DNA of 64,000 nt from Larimichthys crocea (lineage: Eukaryota > Chordata > Actinopteri > Sciaenidae), in the NCBI RefSeq assembly GCF_000972845.2, contig NC_040033.1:5360241-5424240 (forward strand), in the 5' to 3' direction. Under the pieces are notes generated by a model. The model worked only from the letters and a program-made list of their open reading frames with translations. It made no database searches and had not been told where the DNA came from. Numbering within the stretch: position 1 is the stretch's first letter; the number at the start of each line of letters is the position of its first letter. Shown here one piece after another: positions 1 to 13,499 of the stretch. The translations under genes and the position numbers were made by a program.

Positions 1-430
1 TTTAAAAGTATTCAAGAGCAGAAGTGTGTGTAGTGTTAGGAACACCCACAAGATGGCAGTGCACACATGTTAGATTTATGTTTACTCTTGTCATTTACTC
101 CAAAATGGTGGACAGTCAATTTTCCATTTTCCAGCTCCTGGTTTCTGTCTCTGTGTAACTTCATGCTCATTTTTTTTGACGCTGTAACTGAACTGAGTGA
201 TTTTAAAAACCGATGCAAAAGTGTGTTAATGTTCCCGAGCTGCCAAACAAATGAAAACACGTGTTTTGTTCGTGCAGAGATTTCACTGCGTTGTGTTGCC
301 TTTGTCATCACACAGAGAGCTGAATATGTAACCCTGCAGACAGGGAGTCCAAATTGGGTTGTTAAACATCAGCATCGGCACCGAATCATGTCATCTGTAT
401 CAGGATTAAACGTGTCCCTGCTCTTTTCAG

Positions 431-498
431 AGGCATATTTTCACTCTTGACCAGAGGAATGGGCAGCATCAGTTGTGTAGACAGATGGGGAAAGCTCG
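431..498 (+). other. Candidate upstream (5' UTR) exon
   Basis: A 68-bp stretch lies between ctgctcttttcag and g|gtaaga, both good splice-site matches. If joined to exon 1 it would add an ATG at 485 that reads in frame into the normal start and adds ten residues (MGKARRSLLK), plus an earlier out-of-frame ATG at 459 giving a 17-codon upstream ORF. No domain or homologue supports it, and chance matches are common. It is recorded only as a test candidate. Confidence 0.15.
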
Positions 499-1959
499 GT
501 AAGACATCCTTGGGCGATGGTAAGTGTCAGTGCAAAGTGTTTCCATTGCCTTCCCTGCTGTTTGCTTTTCACACGGAGTGACAAATTACTCGTGCAAAGC
601 CATTACAGGGGGCTGCACCCAGGCTGTTTATCTTTGCATGGGACTCTGTCACTGTCACTCCTCATTCGCACGCCAACTATCTGCTTATCTCTCTTCTCTC
701 TCACATCCCAATCTATCCGTCCCCTCCCCCCAATAACCTCCCGTCCTCTCCTGTTATGAACTCATTCAGTCGGCTCTCATTACCTATCACCTCTCCTCCA
801 TCTTCTTCTTCATCCTTTACTTTTTCTGCCTGTCTCAACGACAACAAAGGAAAGCTTCTGGAGGCCTCGGACGGTGCAGGAACATTTTATGTCAGCAGAG
901 GCGACTGACCCAAAGTTCCTCTCAGCCTGTTCACAGCCAGAGGGGACAGGTGCATGCTGGTCTGCTCAGCGGCGTGAGGTGGAGAGTGGGTGTATCTCAT
1001 CTCGTCCCACCTCCCGGGGCATGCAAATGTCACTTCTGCTCCCCTTGTTGCCGGCATGAGGCGTGCAGGCAAGACACACTGATGTTCTCGACGTATCTGA
1101 CTATTTCATTTTTCCTCTCGTTGGTCAGCACGTATCCTAAAAAATAAAAAGGCAGCACCTGCTAATTTTTCAGAGTGGCAGCTGTGAATTTGGTGCTAAT
1201 GACTCGGGCTGATGGAGCTCAGAGCTGAGGATGGAGATAGGATGTAGGACTAATCGAGCCTGAAGCATTCGCTCCTCCTCCCACTCCCCGGCCTTTTGAC
1301 TCATGGTGTGGGGACAGCTGGGACTCCATTTTGTGTCTTTCCTGGTTGCAGGTGCCACGTCATTGCGGGGGCTCCAAGTGCCTGATGGGTACAAAATCAA
1401 CCCCCACCTCCTCCTCCTACACCTCCTCCACCTCCTCTTCCTCATCCGGCTTTGATCCTGACCTTGACAAAAAGAGCATCTGGACGTTCTCACCAATCAG
1501 CCTCTTAATGGTGCACGTAAAATGTGTTTGAACTGATGGGCTGAGGTTACGTTCTGTTGTTACACTGGCAAGCACGTGCCAGACCTGCTGAGTAATAAAT
1601 GCCAGACATGTTATATAAAAGATTACAAGGCTTGTAACGGAGCAAAAGAGTGCAGACTTGAGCAACTCATTTTAAACTCTCTGAGAAAAATAGTTCTTTA
1701 CAGAGTTTAATGTCACCTTTTCACAATTATTGAGATATTGAAGATATTTAGTAACCAGTTGTGTTGGGATTATTGTTTATAAAGCAGATTTTTAACAGTG
1801 CGCCACAATATTTAGCATTCAAGAGGAGTACTCTGGAAAATAGATGTTTTTTAATGTTTTTAAAGTCATGCCATGTTAATATATTTTTAATTTATGACTG
1901 TTATATTTATCAGTTTCTATTTAAGGACAAGTTCAGTACAGTGTTGTTTTGAGGAAACA

Positions 1960-2290
1960 GTTTGACATTTTGGGAAATGTCACGAGCATGGTTGGTCCTT
2001 TTTTATACTTTCTTTGTGCAGATGAAATAAACCAGTTATAATGTGCTCATGAATGTGGTTAAGAGGCACTGCTAGGTGGATTTTCTTACCTTTAGACAGA
2101 GCCAGGCTATAGATAAGCTGGGAAAGTAACAAAATCAGGATAAAATATCAGATTTAAAGGTTGTAGGTGGATTTTCTAGCCGTTTCCGTCTGTCTCCACT
2201 CTTTGTGCTAAGCTATGCTTATTGGCTGCAACATATTTAACATACAGACATGGGACTTGTGTCAATCTCCTCATCAAAAAAAGCAAGAAA
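1960..2290 (-). repeat. Degenerate dispersed repeat of fish type
   Basis: It contains tttgacattttgggaaat, agacagagccaggctat, ggtggattttctagcc and a closing acatgggacttgtgtcaat. From memory these are pieces of a repeat that is very common in percomorph genomes. It is scrambled and old. The assignment is by recollection, not alignment. Confidence 0.4.
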
Positions 2291-5200
2291 GCAAATGTTT
2301 GTTTGCCAAAATGTTACTTTAATAACTTTGTTTTGATCCAAGTCGCTCCTGATATTTCAGATGTACGTCTGCAGGGTGCATCAAGCTTCACCTGAGCAAC
2401 AATGACGCAGTCATAAGAGGAGGACTTGACGACATAGCAGTCATCAGGGTTGGACGCCTGCACATGAAACGAGACAAACAAACTGATTCGAATTCCTAAA
2501 AAATGAGCGGCCGGCCGGTCTGAGTGTGCGTCTGAGGCTCTTCACCTTTCATTTCGCCCTTGGTCTTCCCGCCTAATGAAATCTTAAAATAACCTGGCTC
2601 GCTGCTGGAAAGAAGTGGGTCAGAGCACCAATGCGAAGCCAATTCAATACAAAAGCATCAAGTAGTGCATTATGGGTATTTCCCCCTGTGGTAGAATTGA
2701 GGCGGGGGCTGGAGTGGGTGACTATTCTTGTCCCTGTGTGTTTTTCCTGCAGTAGCATCAGATGGCTGGTGGAGCAGTCGACAACAGTTCCTCAGCTTCG
2801 TTTCCTGGAAGTGAAAACAAACCTGGACGTTTTTGTGTCAACCCCCCCACCCCCCGACCCGCCCGTGCTCATTTACAACAGCACTGGACCACAGCGGGGC
2901 AAGCACGGCACCGAGCTGCTCGCGGTGACAGGCACTAGAGGACAGTGTTGTACACCCAGCTCGCTCTTGTCATGTTCTATTGTTTGTGGCCAGACACCCC
3001 TCGACGCACAGTTTGTCCTTCTGCAGCTGATTAGATTTGGTCTGATGCTTAACAGTAATAAGATTCCACTACAATGCAGGGTAGAGTCTCATTATAGTCG
3101 TGCATCTTAAGCACGGGTAAGAAAACATCGACACGTGCTTAAACAAACCTTCTCGACATGTTTGCCGTGTCAGTTTTTCTCTTTTAAACCCTTCAAGCTG
3201 TCCACACTGAGAGATAAATCCAGCCAATGATATAATAGACATTAATGAGACTTCTCTGGGCAATTATAAAATAGAGGAAAGAGGGGAAAAAAAAAAAAGA
3301 GGCAAAGATGCTAATCTGAAATCACAGCACCGCTCTACAATGACAGCCTTTTCTGCCAGCGCCGCTCGATCAACAAGTCTTGAGGTATTGCTGCTGCTCT
3401 CTCCATCTGGCTGCCACTGATAAGAACTTACTGGGGGCTGCTGGATAATAGTCTCGCAAGCTTTAAAGCAGGAGGAGGACGAGGAGGAGGGTGGGGATTG
3501 AGGGGCATTAATGTATTCTGGGGGGGGGGTCCAGCAAACAGGACCCTATAAACCAAACCTCATCTCACCCCTCTCTTGGGGAGGGGTGGGCAAAGACAGC
3601 CCCTTCGATATGTATCCAGTGGGGGTGGATGGAGGATGCTGCTGCCACGTTCATGATTCGCCTGGAGCGTGATTTCATTCCCGGAGAAACAAGATGGCTG
3701 CACTCATCCGCAACATACAAGGTACATCCATGAGCTCGCGCCGGCACGACGCCGTGCGGCCGACGCTGATGCATTTCACCTGCACGGCCTCGTGTCTGTG
3801 CACTGAGGGAAATATGTAAAGCTGCTATGACCTCTATTTTCAGGGTCAAAGGCACTGACTGTTTTTTGGTTTGTAACCCCCAAGGTGTCCTCTGACTGAC
3901 AGCGGGGTGCCTCAGGGGAAATGAAAGAGCAAAAAGATGATGAATGGTTGTGTTGAAAAAGTTCTTTCTAACATCTGACCGCACTGTGTATTGTGCACAG
4001 TCATCCATGTGTGAACATTTTCTCCCCTTTCCTTCCCCAGAAACCGGCAAACTCATGTGACATCTACGTCCACCGTTTGGACACAGAGGAGATGACGATG
4101 GTATGTGACGTAGAAGAATACGCAAGATGACAGCATGAAATGAAGGAACCCCGACCCCACCCTCAAATCCTGTTGGTTATTCGTCGGGTGACGCAGGATG
4201 AACCAGACATCTTTGGCACAAAGAGAAAAAAAAACATTTGAAGGAGGGCTGGTGCAGGCAGACACACATTATGTTTCAGAATATTTGCTGATAGGCAGCC
4301 GGGATGATTTGGATTTTGTCCGTCATGCTTCAGAGTGGCCAAACACCCGAGTAAATCCGAGCGGGCACCATCTCGGCGGTGGGGTTTTTTCAGTCGGATG
4401 ACTCTGTTGCGGGGTTAATGATAGGAAAAAGTGAAAGTATGAAAAAAAAGGGAGGAAAGTGGAGATGTGAAATGACCAAAATGCCACTGTCCATTAACCG
4501 CAGATCAGAGCTGTCATATAATCTGAAAACAGAGATAGATGTGATGCTTTGACTGTCTGCCATGATAATAGTCTTGTATTGCCCACTAGAAAGATATGTT
4601 TGGAATATGATGGTGATTACACGCTACACAAAAATGATCTGATAGCCCACGTCTCTTTATTTTATTTTATTTTGAAAGGAGGGCTTCTGTCGTATTCGCT
4701 GGGGTTTTCTGTGTACCCTCTTCAGTTTGACCTCTATTATGATAACAGATGTTAATTACACAGTGGCGGCTTTCCCGATGAATTCGTCTGTTGTTTCCAC
4801 GCATTTGCACGTCCCATCCCTTTTTGCGGGAACATGCATCGAGATTTCGTGCACATTCTCGACCCAAAATGCAAAGAAACCTGAAGCCCGCAGCCAGATG
4901 GATTCAGTGTTATCGGTGTGTTCAAGATGTTTGCTCTGCAAAAATAAGCTGAGGGAGAGAAAAACTCAAAGTACAACTCAAGCTGAAACATGCAAACTTT
5001 ATTTACAGAAAATCCAACAAAAAGTCTAAATCTGCCAGCGTCAAAACACCACAGAAAAATATCGCTAACTGCAGCAGGGTTAGTCTAATTTCTGGAATGG
5101 AACTTAAATTACACAAAATAAGAATCGTGGCAAACAAATCTGTTGAAATGTCAAAAAATGTCTGTAGATTTTATAGTGAAAAAACGCCAAACAATGACAG

Positions 5201-5934
5201 TAAAAGACCGTAAACTCTAAATAGGGTTTCTATAACAGTGAAACATCATAAATATATAAATAAATAGCTACAAATAAATCTTTTTCTGGAGAAAATACAT
5301 TACTCCACTGTTAAAATACTTTTGCACCATGTTTATAACGGTAATATGCCGTAATTTTTATATTTATACCAACCAAAACTGTAATTTCTGCCTTTATTTA
5401 ATGTAAAAACTGACATGTTCTCACCGTTAAATGTACTAACCACCTCATCCATGGATGAGAGTTATTTCTTAAAAAGACAAGACCTTAACCTGACATACGT
5501 GGCCTGTTTCCAATCATCACATATGAAAAAAATGACTGAATGAATGATTGTATTAAGCGGTGGTGGATATGTTGTTTATCCAGCTGTTTTAATCCCTCGG
5601 GGAACTCAACAAATTCAGTTCTGTTTGGACACTGACAGCTTAAATAAGTCAAGTAAACCTTGGCTAGGATGCAAAGACGAACACACACACAGATGTACTT
5701 TATGAATACTGAAGAACAATAAAGTGCATTTTCATCTCCACTGGGGAAAAGTACAAACTCTGTTTTGATGATGAATCACTGTTGGGACTAGTCAGCATCG
5801 TGCCGTGAACTCTGCTGATTGTATTTATGTGGGCAGGAATCATCAACAGCACTTTGCTGTTCACATTGTAGTTTCTGTGTTTCGTGCAACTTTGTTATTT
5901 GTTCAGGAGGATTTTGTTGGCTCAATGTCGGTCG

Positions 5935-6060
5935 GTCCAGACTGAAATTATTTTAAAATTATTAGAAAAACCATTAGATGGATTGCCATGGTCAGACGTT
6001 CATGGTTCCCAGATGTAATGATTTTGAGGTTGACGTTTGTAGTCGTAAGTTAAGCAGAGC
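5935..6060 (+). repeat. Dispersed repeat family A, fragment
   Basis: ggtccagactgaaat, ttagatggattgccatgg, ttcatggttcccagatg and ttgaggttgacgtttgt are shared with copies at 21600-21790 and 32840-33030 and, in reverse, with the array at 13500-14240. Confidence 0.55.
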
Positions 6061-7172
6061 AGCAGGGGGAGCTGTGAACGAATGTCTTATGTTAAGATCT
6101 GTAATTAAATGAGAATTCAATGTTTGCAAATCACAGGCTGCTATGAATACATCACGTCATTCACGCAACTCACATCACACACCCTGCAACCAATTCATTA
6201 ACAGCGCATGCAAGCCGAGACTCATGAGCTGTTCCTCTGTTTCCACAGTCAGATGAGCCGTGTGTCCAGCTTCTTGAACAAATTTATGCAAACATTTTTG
6301 TTTTTTGATTTCTCCGCGTGGTCTTAAACAAGCTGCAAACAAGCTGAAACGTTTTGTCCTTTGCACAAATGAGAGAAAAGTTAAATATGGATCAGAATAC
6401 AAATGATAGACTTTCCAAACGCTGATATAAACATTGCATGCATGCACGTGGTTGCACCAATGATATCCTAATGATCTTTCTATCAACTGCACAAGCCCAG
6501 TACTCATTGAAGTGGCTCATGATATGCTATATACCACAGCTGGGGAAGTCACGGCCCAGTGATTAGCCACAATGGCAGCCAGTCATTGACGGCAGCCACG
6601 AGCTTGTCAGGCATTCACACCACGTAACTACGGCCACAATAGCCTCATCAGTAGCCTTATTCAATCAGTCTTCACAGACAGGCTCGACTCGGGTTAGCCA
6701 TCCAGCCGATCTGCATCACAGTGGAATCAACAATCAGAGCGTCCCCTCCTTAAATCTCCTTCAAGTGATCTCTGATTTCGCTTGATTGTGCCCGACACTG
6801 TGCCATTATTCCACTCGGTACTGATCGAGTATGACCGCGTGATTAGGACAGGAGGGTGAAGGGACAATGGCGTGCGGTTTTATTGTTTGTATGGATTGTT
6901 TCAGCAGCAGTGTACAAAACAGGCGGTCAAAGAAAGGTGTTTGAGTCAAGGACTTTGAGTTATAACAATCAGCCCATATATGTCAGTCTGAATACATGAG
7001 AAATACTCGATATTTACACGCTTCAAGATGTGGTAAGGAAATAAAAATTCGACCTCAGTGAAGTCATTCAAGCTTGAATTGACCTTGTGATGTCAGTGCA
7101 GGACACTGCAGGGTGCTTGGTGGGGCGTTGATGATGTCAGAAGCGATACAATGCTGATATTGATTCCCACAT

Positions 7173-7173
<1 letters not shown>

Positions 7174-7219
<46 letters not shown>
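7174..7219. repeat. (AC)n microsatellite
   Basis: About 23 uninterrupted AC units. Smaller CA/GT tracts occur at 12141-12183, 34776-34840, 38615-38635, 38744-38765, 63607-63626 and 63750-63773. Confidence 0.95.
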
Positions 7220-7221
<2 letters not shown>

Positions 7222-7577
7222 GTGTTAATCAATACCCTTATCAATCAATCAATCAATCCTCATGAGCTTGTCCTTCGAACCAGTGAGTTACCACGCAGCA
7301 TCACTGCAGTTTGATTTTTACACACGTTTTAAAGTGACTGTGTTCAGCCCGAGGCGCTGCAGGAAGCTGCTAATCCAATCAGAGTTTTCATTTTCAGGAG
7401 ATTTATCTGTGTTTATCTGTGCAGTGTGAAAGTCAACGTCAGTTTCAACTAAGAAAAATTGATTCTTGAATTAATCTTTGTAGCATTTTGTACAGATATT
7501 GATCAAACTGCAGATGGTTTAACACTGTGAAACACTGTTTTAAAGCCAAGCGGCAACCTCCGTGGCTGTGCAGAAGT

Positions 7578-7803
7578 GTCAAAAACTGCAGTTACTCAAA
7601 CGTCCACTTGAGTCTGGCTCCAGAAGTGAGTCAGTCTCCAGTCTCCAAGTCCCCATGTTCAAATGTCCAATGATCCACGTCTTGCCCATTTTTAGATGAG
7701 CCAGGAGTCGGAAGAGGCAGGACTGCCTAGATGGCGACAGCCGGAACCACCAAATTCGGTTAACGTCATGCATACGTTGTCCACTCTTTATACTGTCAGT
7801 GAA
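7578..7803 (-). repeat. Dispersed repeat family B, minus-strand copy
   Basis: It reads acgtccacttgagtctggc, gaagtgagtcagtctcc and ccccatgttcaaatgtcc, the reverse complement of the copies at 16430-16710, 30738-31070, 39335-39720 and 46836-47065. It ends with tatactgtcagtg, matching cactgacagtataaag at 10391. Confidence 0.7.
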
Positions 7804-8849
7804 TATAACCCAAGTTTGGTTTTGCTTCCATGTAATGTGAGAGAAAAAAAAAATTACTTATTTTATGACATAACACAGATATTCAACGAGAGTCAGAGTT
7901 CAATGAGTGGGCTAGAAGAGACAAAGCTGAGTGACTTGCTTGTCGTTCCAGTGCCACTTAGTTTTCAACAACATAATCGTTGGCAACCCCGTAACACCGC
8001 TCTGAATCCGAACACATTTCATACACTACCTGTCAGCAGAGTGTGTCTGAAAACATGTCTGAAAACGGCTACTTTAATTTCAGGTAAGACACTTTGTTCA
8101 TTCAATCTTTCGAATGCTAATTTGATATTTAAGTATACAACTTAGTTATTGTGTTTAATGTCTTCGAGTTGCTATGGATATGTATAAGAGCATTTGATTT
8201 TTTTTCTGGTTGATTGACTTATAGATGAAGACATGCAGCTGTGATGGATGCAAAATGGAAATCAGCTTTTGTGCTTCTGAGCATGTGTCTGTTTGTCTTT
8301 AAGGGACCAAAGGTTGGTTATTGTTTAACAACGAATCACTAAAATTATTTCTTTATTTCTGTTGTATGCAAATTTTCCAGCCACAGACTCACTTAATACT
8401 CTTAATTTTATTAAAATATTATTAATCTTCATGACATGCATAAACAGAAAAGGCTGAACTAAATCAAAGTACAGTTCCTTACAGTATATGAGAAGGATTA
8501 TTACGAGATGAGAGATCTCAGCGGTGGGTGCAGTGTCAGTCGGAGAGGATGATTCTTCACGGTGTTAAGACTAGAGGCTGATCGGTGGGTTGAGAAGCTG
8601 AGAGTGCAGCAGAGCAGTATGTAGGTTACCTGTCAGGAAATTAAGCCTATTAACTGGTTATGTAACACGTCACACATTTGGCACGTGGCTTCCAAATTTT
8701 CATATGTAGCATTAAGCAAAGAGAGGCAGACTTCTGTAAAGGCTGTCGACTCACTAAGAAGCACAACCCTGATGTTGAATTTTTATCCATTTTCTGTTTG
8801 GAAAGAAATTTTTCAGCCATCCGTTTTTCATAATGGATGAGTGAGGATG

Positions 8850-8990
8850 GACGGGCAAGGTACACCCTGGACAGGTCGGAGACAAACAACCATTCACGTT
8901 CATATTTAATTAAGAGTCACCAATTAACCCGTGCGAGGAAACTGAAGAACCTGGAGAACCCACGGAAGAACAAGCAAACTCCACAGGACC
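8850..8990 (+). repeat. Widespread vertebrate-type dispersed repeat, fragment
   Basis: The pieces taccctggacaggtc (with one mismatch), acaaacaaccattcac, ggagaacccacgga and gcaaactccacagga occur in the fixed order of a repeat very common in fish genomes (recalled consensus). It lies just before the paralogous empty site for the LTR at 14379. Confidence 0.6.
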
Positions 8991-9674
8991 AACATTTTCA
9001 TCCTTAAAGCCACTAATAACACGATATGCGGGTGTGACATTGGTAAAAACACGAAACCAACGGCTGCTCACCATAAAAGATGTCAAAAAAGGACTAATAA
9101 TTTTGACAATTATGAGCTAGTTTAACAGCCATCTTCCATCATTTGTAATTTTCTGTCCTAGGCAGAAGGCACAGAGGTGTGTCTGGCCTGCACACTGAGC
9201 TGGACCTTTGCCTGCTCTAATCATACGGCTATTATGGCCATCAGTGCGTCGCCATCCTTGGTCTTGGTTCAGCTTCCAGGAGCCATTTGTAAAGCAGCAG
9301 AGCAGGAAATGAGGTTGGTTTGCTGCAGACCCGCACGCCTGGAGGATGTGCTTGAGGGAGCAAAGTCGACACGTTGATCATGAAGGGTTCCTCCCAGATG
9401 GAGAGCGAGGGGTGGGAGGTTCATAAGAGGTGGAGGTGAAGGTGGAAACAGAGCTGTGATTCGCAGTGTGGTTGTAACAGACAGAGACATCATGGGCCTC
9501 CAGATTTATTATTGGAGAAAACAAGGGGCCTTAAAGCTGACGTATTGATGAGGTTTTATGGCACGGTCAACGAGCTGGACCTATTGTAGGTCACCATCTT
9601 CTCAGCTATCTCTAGAGAGTTCTTGTTGGGTGTCTTCTTGTAATTTTCCATCCATTTTCTTCTGATTATCGGCG

Positions 9675-9935
9675 CTGTAGATGTCCCTTTCCCCAGCAAC
9701 GCATTCCAGCTCTTCCTGGGATATCCCAAGGAGTTCCCAGGTTAGAAAACCCTCAGTGGGTTCTGGGTCTCCTTCCAGTTGGACATGGCTGGAACACCTC
9801 CAAAGGAAGGTGCCCAGGAGGAGTCCCAATCAGATACCCCAACCACCTCAGCTGGCTCCTTTCAACACGAAGGAGCAGCGACTCTTCTCCGAGCTCCCTC
9901 CGTATGTCCGAACTCCTAACCTGATTTCTAAGGCT
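9675..9935 (+). repeat. Dispersed retroelement-like fragment
   Basis: Segments such as tggctggaacacctcc, ggaggagtcccaatcagat, cctcagctggctcctttc and cgaaggagcagcgactctt match, from memory, a repeat widely spread in fish and other vertebrates. It is non-coding here; open frames across it are by-products. Confidence 0.5.
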
Positions 9936-10390
9936 GAACCCGGCCAAATGATATATGTCTTTTGTCCCCATGTCTGTCGCTATCTTGACTTTTTTTTACA
10001 ACCTTTGCCCTAACAGATTTTATGTTTATTAGCATCAATTGAGAGTATAACTGCCGTACGTCAACAGCAACCTTCTTATGTTCGTAAATCTGAAGAACTT
10101 TGAGACAGTGCACGGGTAAAAGGCAAAAAACACAGCAGTAAACAGCAAGAGCGTCTGTATGTTTGTTATTCTGAGATGATAATTGAGCAGCTGCCATCAA
10201 TATTTCAGCTATGTGAGGCCTCCATAGGACTTCTACCTGCTATTACACGCTTTCTTGCAAATTGGGGTCATGTTCCACTGTACAGAAACAACAAAGACCT
10301 GAGAGCTGACTATTACTAGGTAATTAAGCAGACTTTCTTGTGACAGGATTGGTTTTCAGGAGAAGGGGCTGCAGTTTCTTGCTTGCTTAA

Positions 10391-10550
10391 ACACTGACAG
10401 TATAAAGAATGGATGCCGTATAATGTCACCCTCAAAATCTGTTTCTCTGGCCGTGGCCATGTTGATAGTCCTGTCTCTTGGACGTGGATCATCGGCGTAC
10501 CTGAGGCGGGCTGAATGACGTCTGGGTGCTCCAACAAGCCACCTGCAAAC
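10391..10550 (+). repeat. Dispersed repeat family B, partial copy
   Basis: It starts cactgacagtataaagaa, then tggccatgttgatagtcc, acgtggatcatcgg and gcgggctgaatgacgtc, collinear with the first half of the copies at 16430 and 30738. The second half is missing. Confidence 0.65.
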
Positions 10551-13499
10551 ACACCAATCCAATATGCTAAAAACTAAACTGTAGTTTGGACTAAAATACT
10601 TATAGCAAAGGGTCACATCAACCATCAGGTGCACCGATCTACTCGTTTTTTTTGTTGATTTGTTAAAAAACAAAGATTGTTTAGTGAGAGTTTCTCTCTC
10701 TCTGATGGATACACGCCTTTGAGTGTTTAGGGGGAAACAATCACCGTGCCATCTGTTTGTCTCTGTATGATAAATTAACAGCTTCACCGCGTGAGCAATT
10801 CGTTTCTGACAGTTTGAGCACAATCAGTAATTTGCGGGGAAAGTCGTAGCTGCATGAAATCTCACAAAAGACATTATTGAAGGGTGTAACTGGGGAACGT
10901 TTCTTTGTAAATACATATTTGAAATGTAAAGAAATTACAGGATGGCAAGACTAATAAATGCTAGTGGTTTGTAGTGCTGAAACCCTGATTGGCCTTTATG
11001 ATACAACATTTTTGTGTTTTATATGGTGGGATAATTTGCCGAACTTTCAAGGAGGACATCAGTTTTGTTGTTACAAATGTTACTAAAAAGTATTTAGCGA
11101 GCATTTGGCTTGGTTACAGCAATAATGGTGGTTTAGTTTATCAACAGCTGTCTAAACCATGACAAAAAGTATGTAATTTCAGGCTGGAAATGGAAACAGA
11201 GGTAGGCGAAGGAGCTACGAGAAATGGCTAGTTTGCATGATAAAAACACATGTTGTGGGAAGTTATGCAAATGATCTAGTTTCAGCACACCGCAGAGGTG
11301 TGACACGTGGTTTAGCCTGCTCGTGTAGTAGTTTAGCAACATTTAACTTTTGCAGCTTGGCAAAAAAAAATAAAAAAATAGGTGTGAAAATGTTCAAATT
11401 AAATGGTTAGTTAGCAATCTAAATAAGTGATCAGAGAGAGTTGATCTTTGCAGGGACTGCAACGTTTGTTTGCAGCAATTCTACAAATATCTCAAATATA
11501 AGTAGTAAAGATTGATGATTTACTGATGTAAAAATGCTACTTTTAACAAACCAGATCTAAGCTTTATACACAGTATAAATATATCTATATATCTACATAT
11601 CATCAGTGTCTGAAGTGAACTCTCAGTCCAGCTCTGGCTCAGCCCCATCGTGGCTTTTTTCCCCAGCAGCTCCTGTGTAATGGGACACTGCTAAACGATG
11701 CTGAGAGCGCTCCAGTGCAGTCACGGCCTGTTACACCTGACTCACTTCCTCGCTGCCTGTCCATGCACTCGCCTGTTGTTTGCTCGTCTTCTTCAAGCTA
11801 ATTTATGACACTATCAGACTCATCGGCTGCTGGCTACCGGACGGCCTTATGCTAATACTAATTACTTAAGCTGATTACTAATAACTGTGCAATATTCTTG
11901 ATGCATAATACATGGCAGAGGGAAGTTGGGGGCCCACAGGACCTGCTGCACCCTTGCTCTTGGTTGCTAATGCTGTCATCCACAATTGATACCCAAGCAT
12001 GTAAATGAGCACAGAGTAAGTATGCTTTTTATCTCATTGGCCGGGCTTTACCTGCGTGCATCCTTTACCTGCTTCTTTGGTTAAATTCAAGCTGCTTCAT
12101 TTGGATTTCTTATTTGCAAACTTTGGGAGTGGCAGCTGTATGCGTGTGTGTGTGTGTGTGAATGTGTGTTTATGTGTGTGTGTCTGTATACAGTATGTGT
12201 ACATGTATATGTGTCTAAATCTATTCTTTACCCTTAACCAGCCATGTGTCTCAGTTCTCTCACCATCAGCCGTCGAAGGTCAGTAAATATTGAGAGTTAT
12301 TCACTGCTATGATTTGTTAAAATTTGAATATGTATGCAGCGACGTTGACTTGTGTTTGTGTAACGAGGTTATGTTTATGCTGCTGTCTTTTAAGATTCTT
12401 CTATATGAAACACACCCTGCTGTTTCTACTTATTCCTAAACAGATTGCCCTCTTGTAACGTTACTAAAATGTGCTGCAGTGATGCTTTTATTGCTTATGT
12501 TGGCAATCAATAGGCGTTGGGAGTTTTCTGCTTGATGTAGCATGAGGATCTTTATCTGTACGCCTCCATTAAAAGCCATTTGCAGCCTGTATTCTTTGAC
12601 AAAACCCTTGCTCTAGGTGAAAGTATTGGGTTTTATTGACTTCGATGTGTCGGGTGAGCCAGATTATCTTGGCCCGTTGACAAGCAGGATTTCTCTGTGC
12701 CAAGGTTAAGCTCGAAACCTTAACCCACTCATCAGCCTTGCAGATTAGTCCACAGCCAGTGTCCAACCGGTAAGAGCTTCGAGTGGCCAAACTTTAGCTT
12801 TAAACATCAAGGAATAAATTCCCACTCATGACTTTTTGACTCTTTGATTCAAATTTGTTGACATTTTTTATATAAAATCTGTCTCATATGCCCTAAAACG
12901 GCAGCAGTGCAGCTGTTCATACAAAAAAATACATGCCCACACACACTGTGGTTATTGCTACACCCTTACACATCTAACTACAAGTGACAGCTAGCCAATG
13001 CTGCAGGGCACACTAGGTTAGATAAACCCAAACACACAAACACACACAGTATTCTCTAAGGGGTTATTTCCTTGCAGCCTGTGCTCTTGTTGGAGGTGTC
13101 CAGTGTGAGTCCTTTGGTTTCGCCCTCGTGTCTCATGTGTCACAGCATGTTGTCACATATATTGAGGCAGTGATGTATTATTGAGGACGTCCGCAGGTTA
13201 CTTCAGGTCTGTACATTAGTCTAAACATGAGTTCAATTACCTACACGTGAATGCATGTATAGGAGACTAATTGCTGATAATATCTCTGCTAAACAAGGGC
13301 TGTTTTTATCTCGCTCTGGGCTGATTCATTCACAGTATGCAGCATGTAGCTTTCCTGTCAACTATGCTGCTGTGCAAGCAATTGTGCTTTTAGCTAAATG
13401 CTTATGTCATGCTCACAATCTAGCATACCAATGTTTAGCAGAGAATGCTAAACATTAGAGCGTGTGGAAATATATCATAGTCAGGTGATTACAGTTCAT

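Noticed and set aside
2631..3110. 159-codon open frame on the + strand
   Set aside because: It has a proline-rich piece from a C run but no domain, and no link to neighbouring exons could be seen.
3565..4125. 186-codon open frame on the minus strand
   Set aside because: No recognisable family motif, no splice support, and no internal repetition or domain; a frame of this length is expected by chance in a 64-kb window of GC-richer stretches.
9681..10013. 110-codon open frame
   Set aside because: It lies within a dispersed repeat; related genomic copies of this family, as I recall them, are non-coding.
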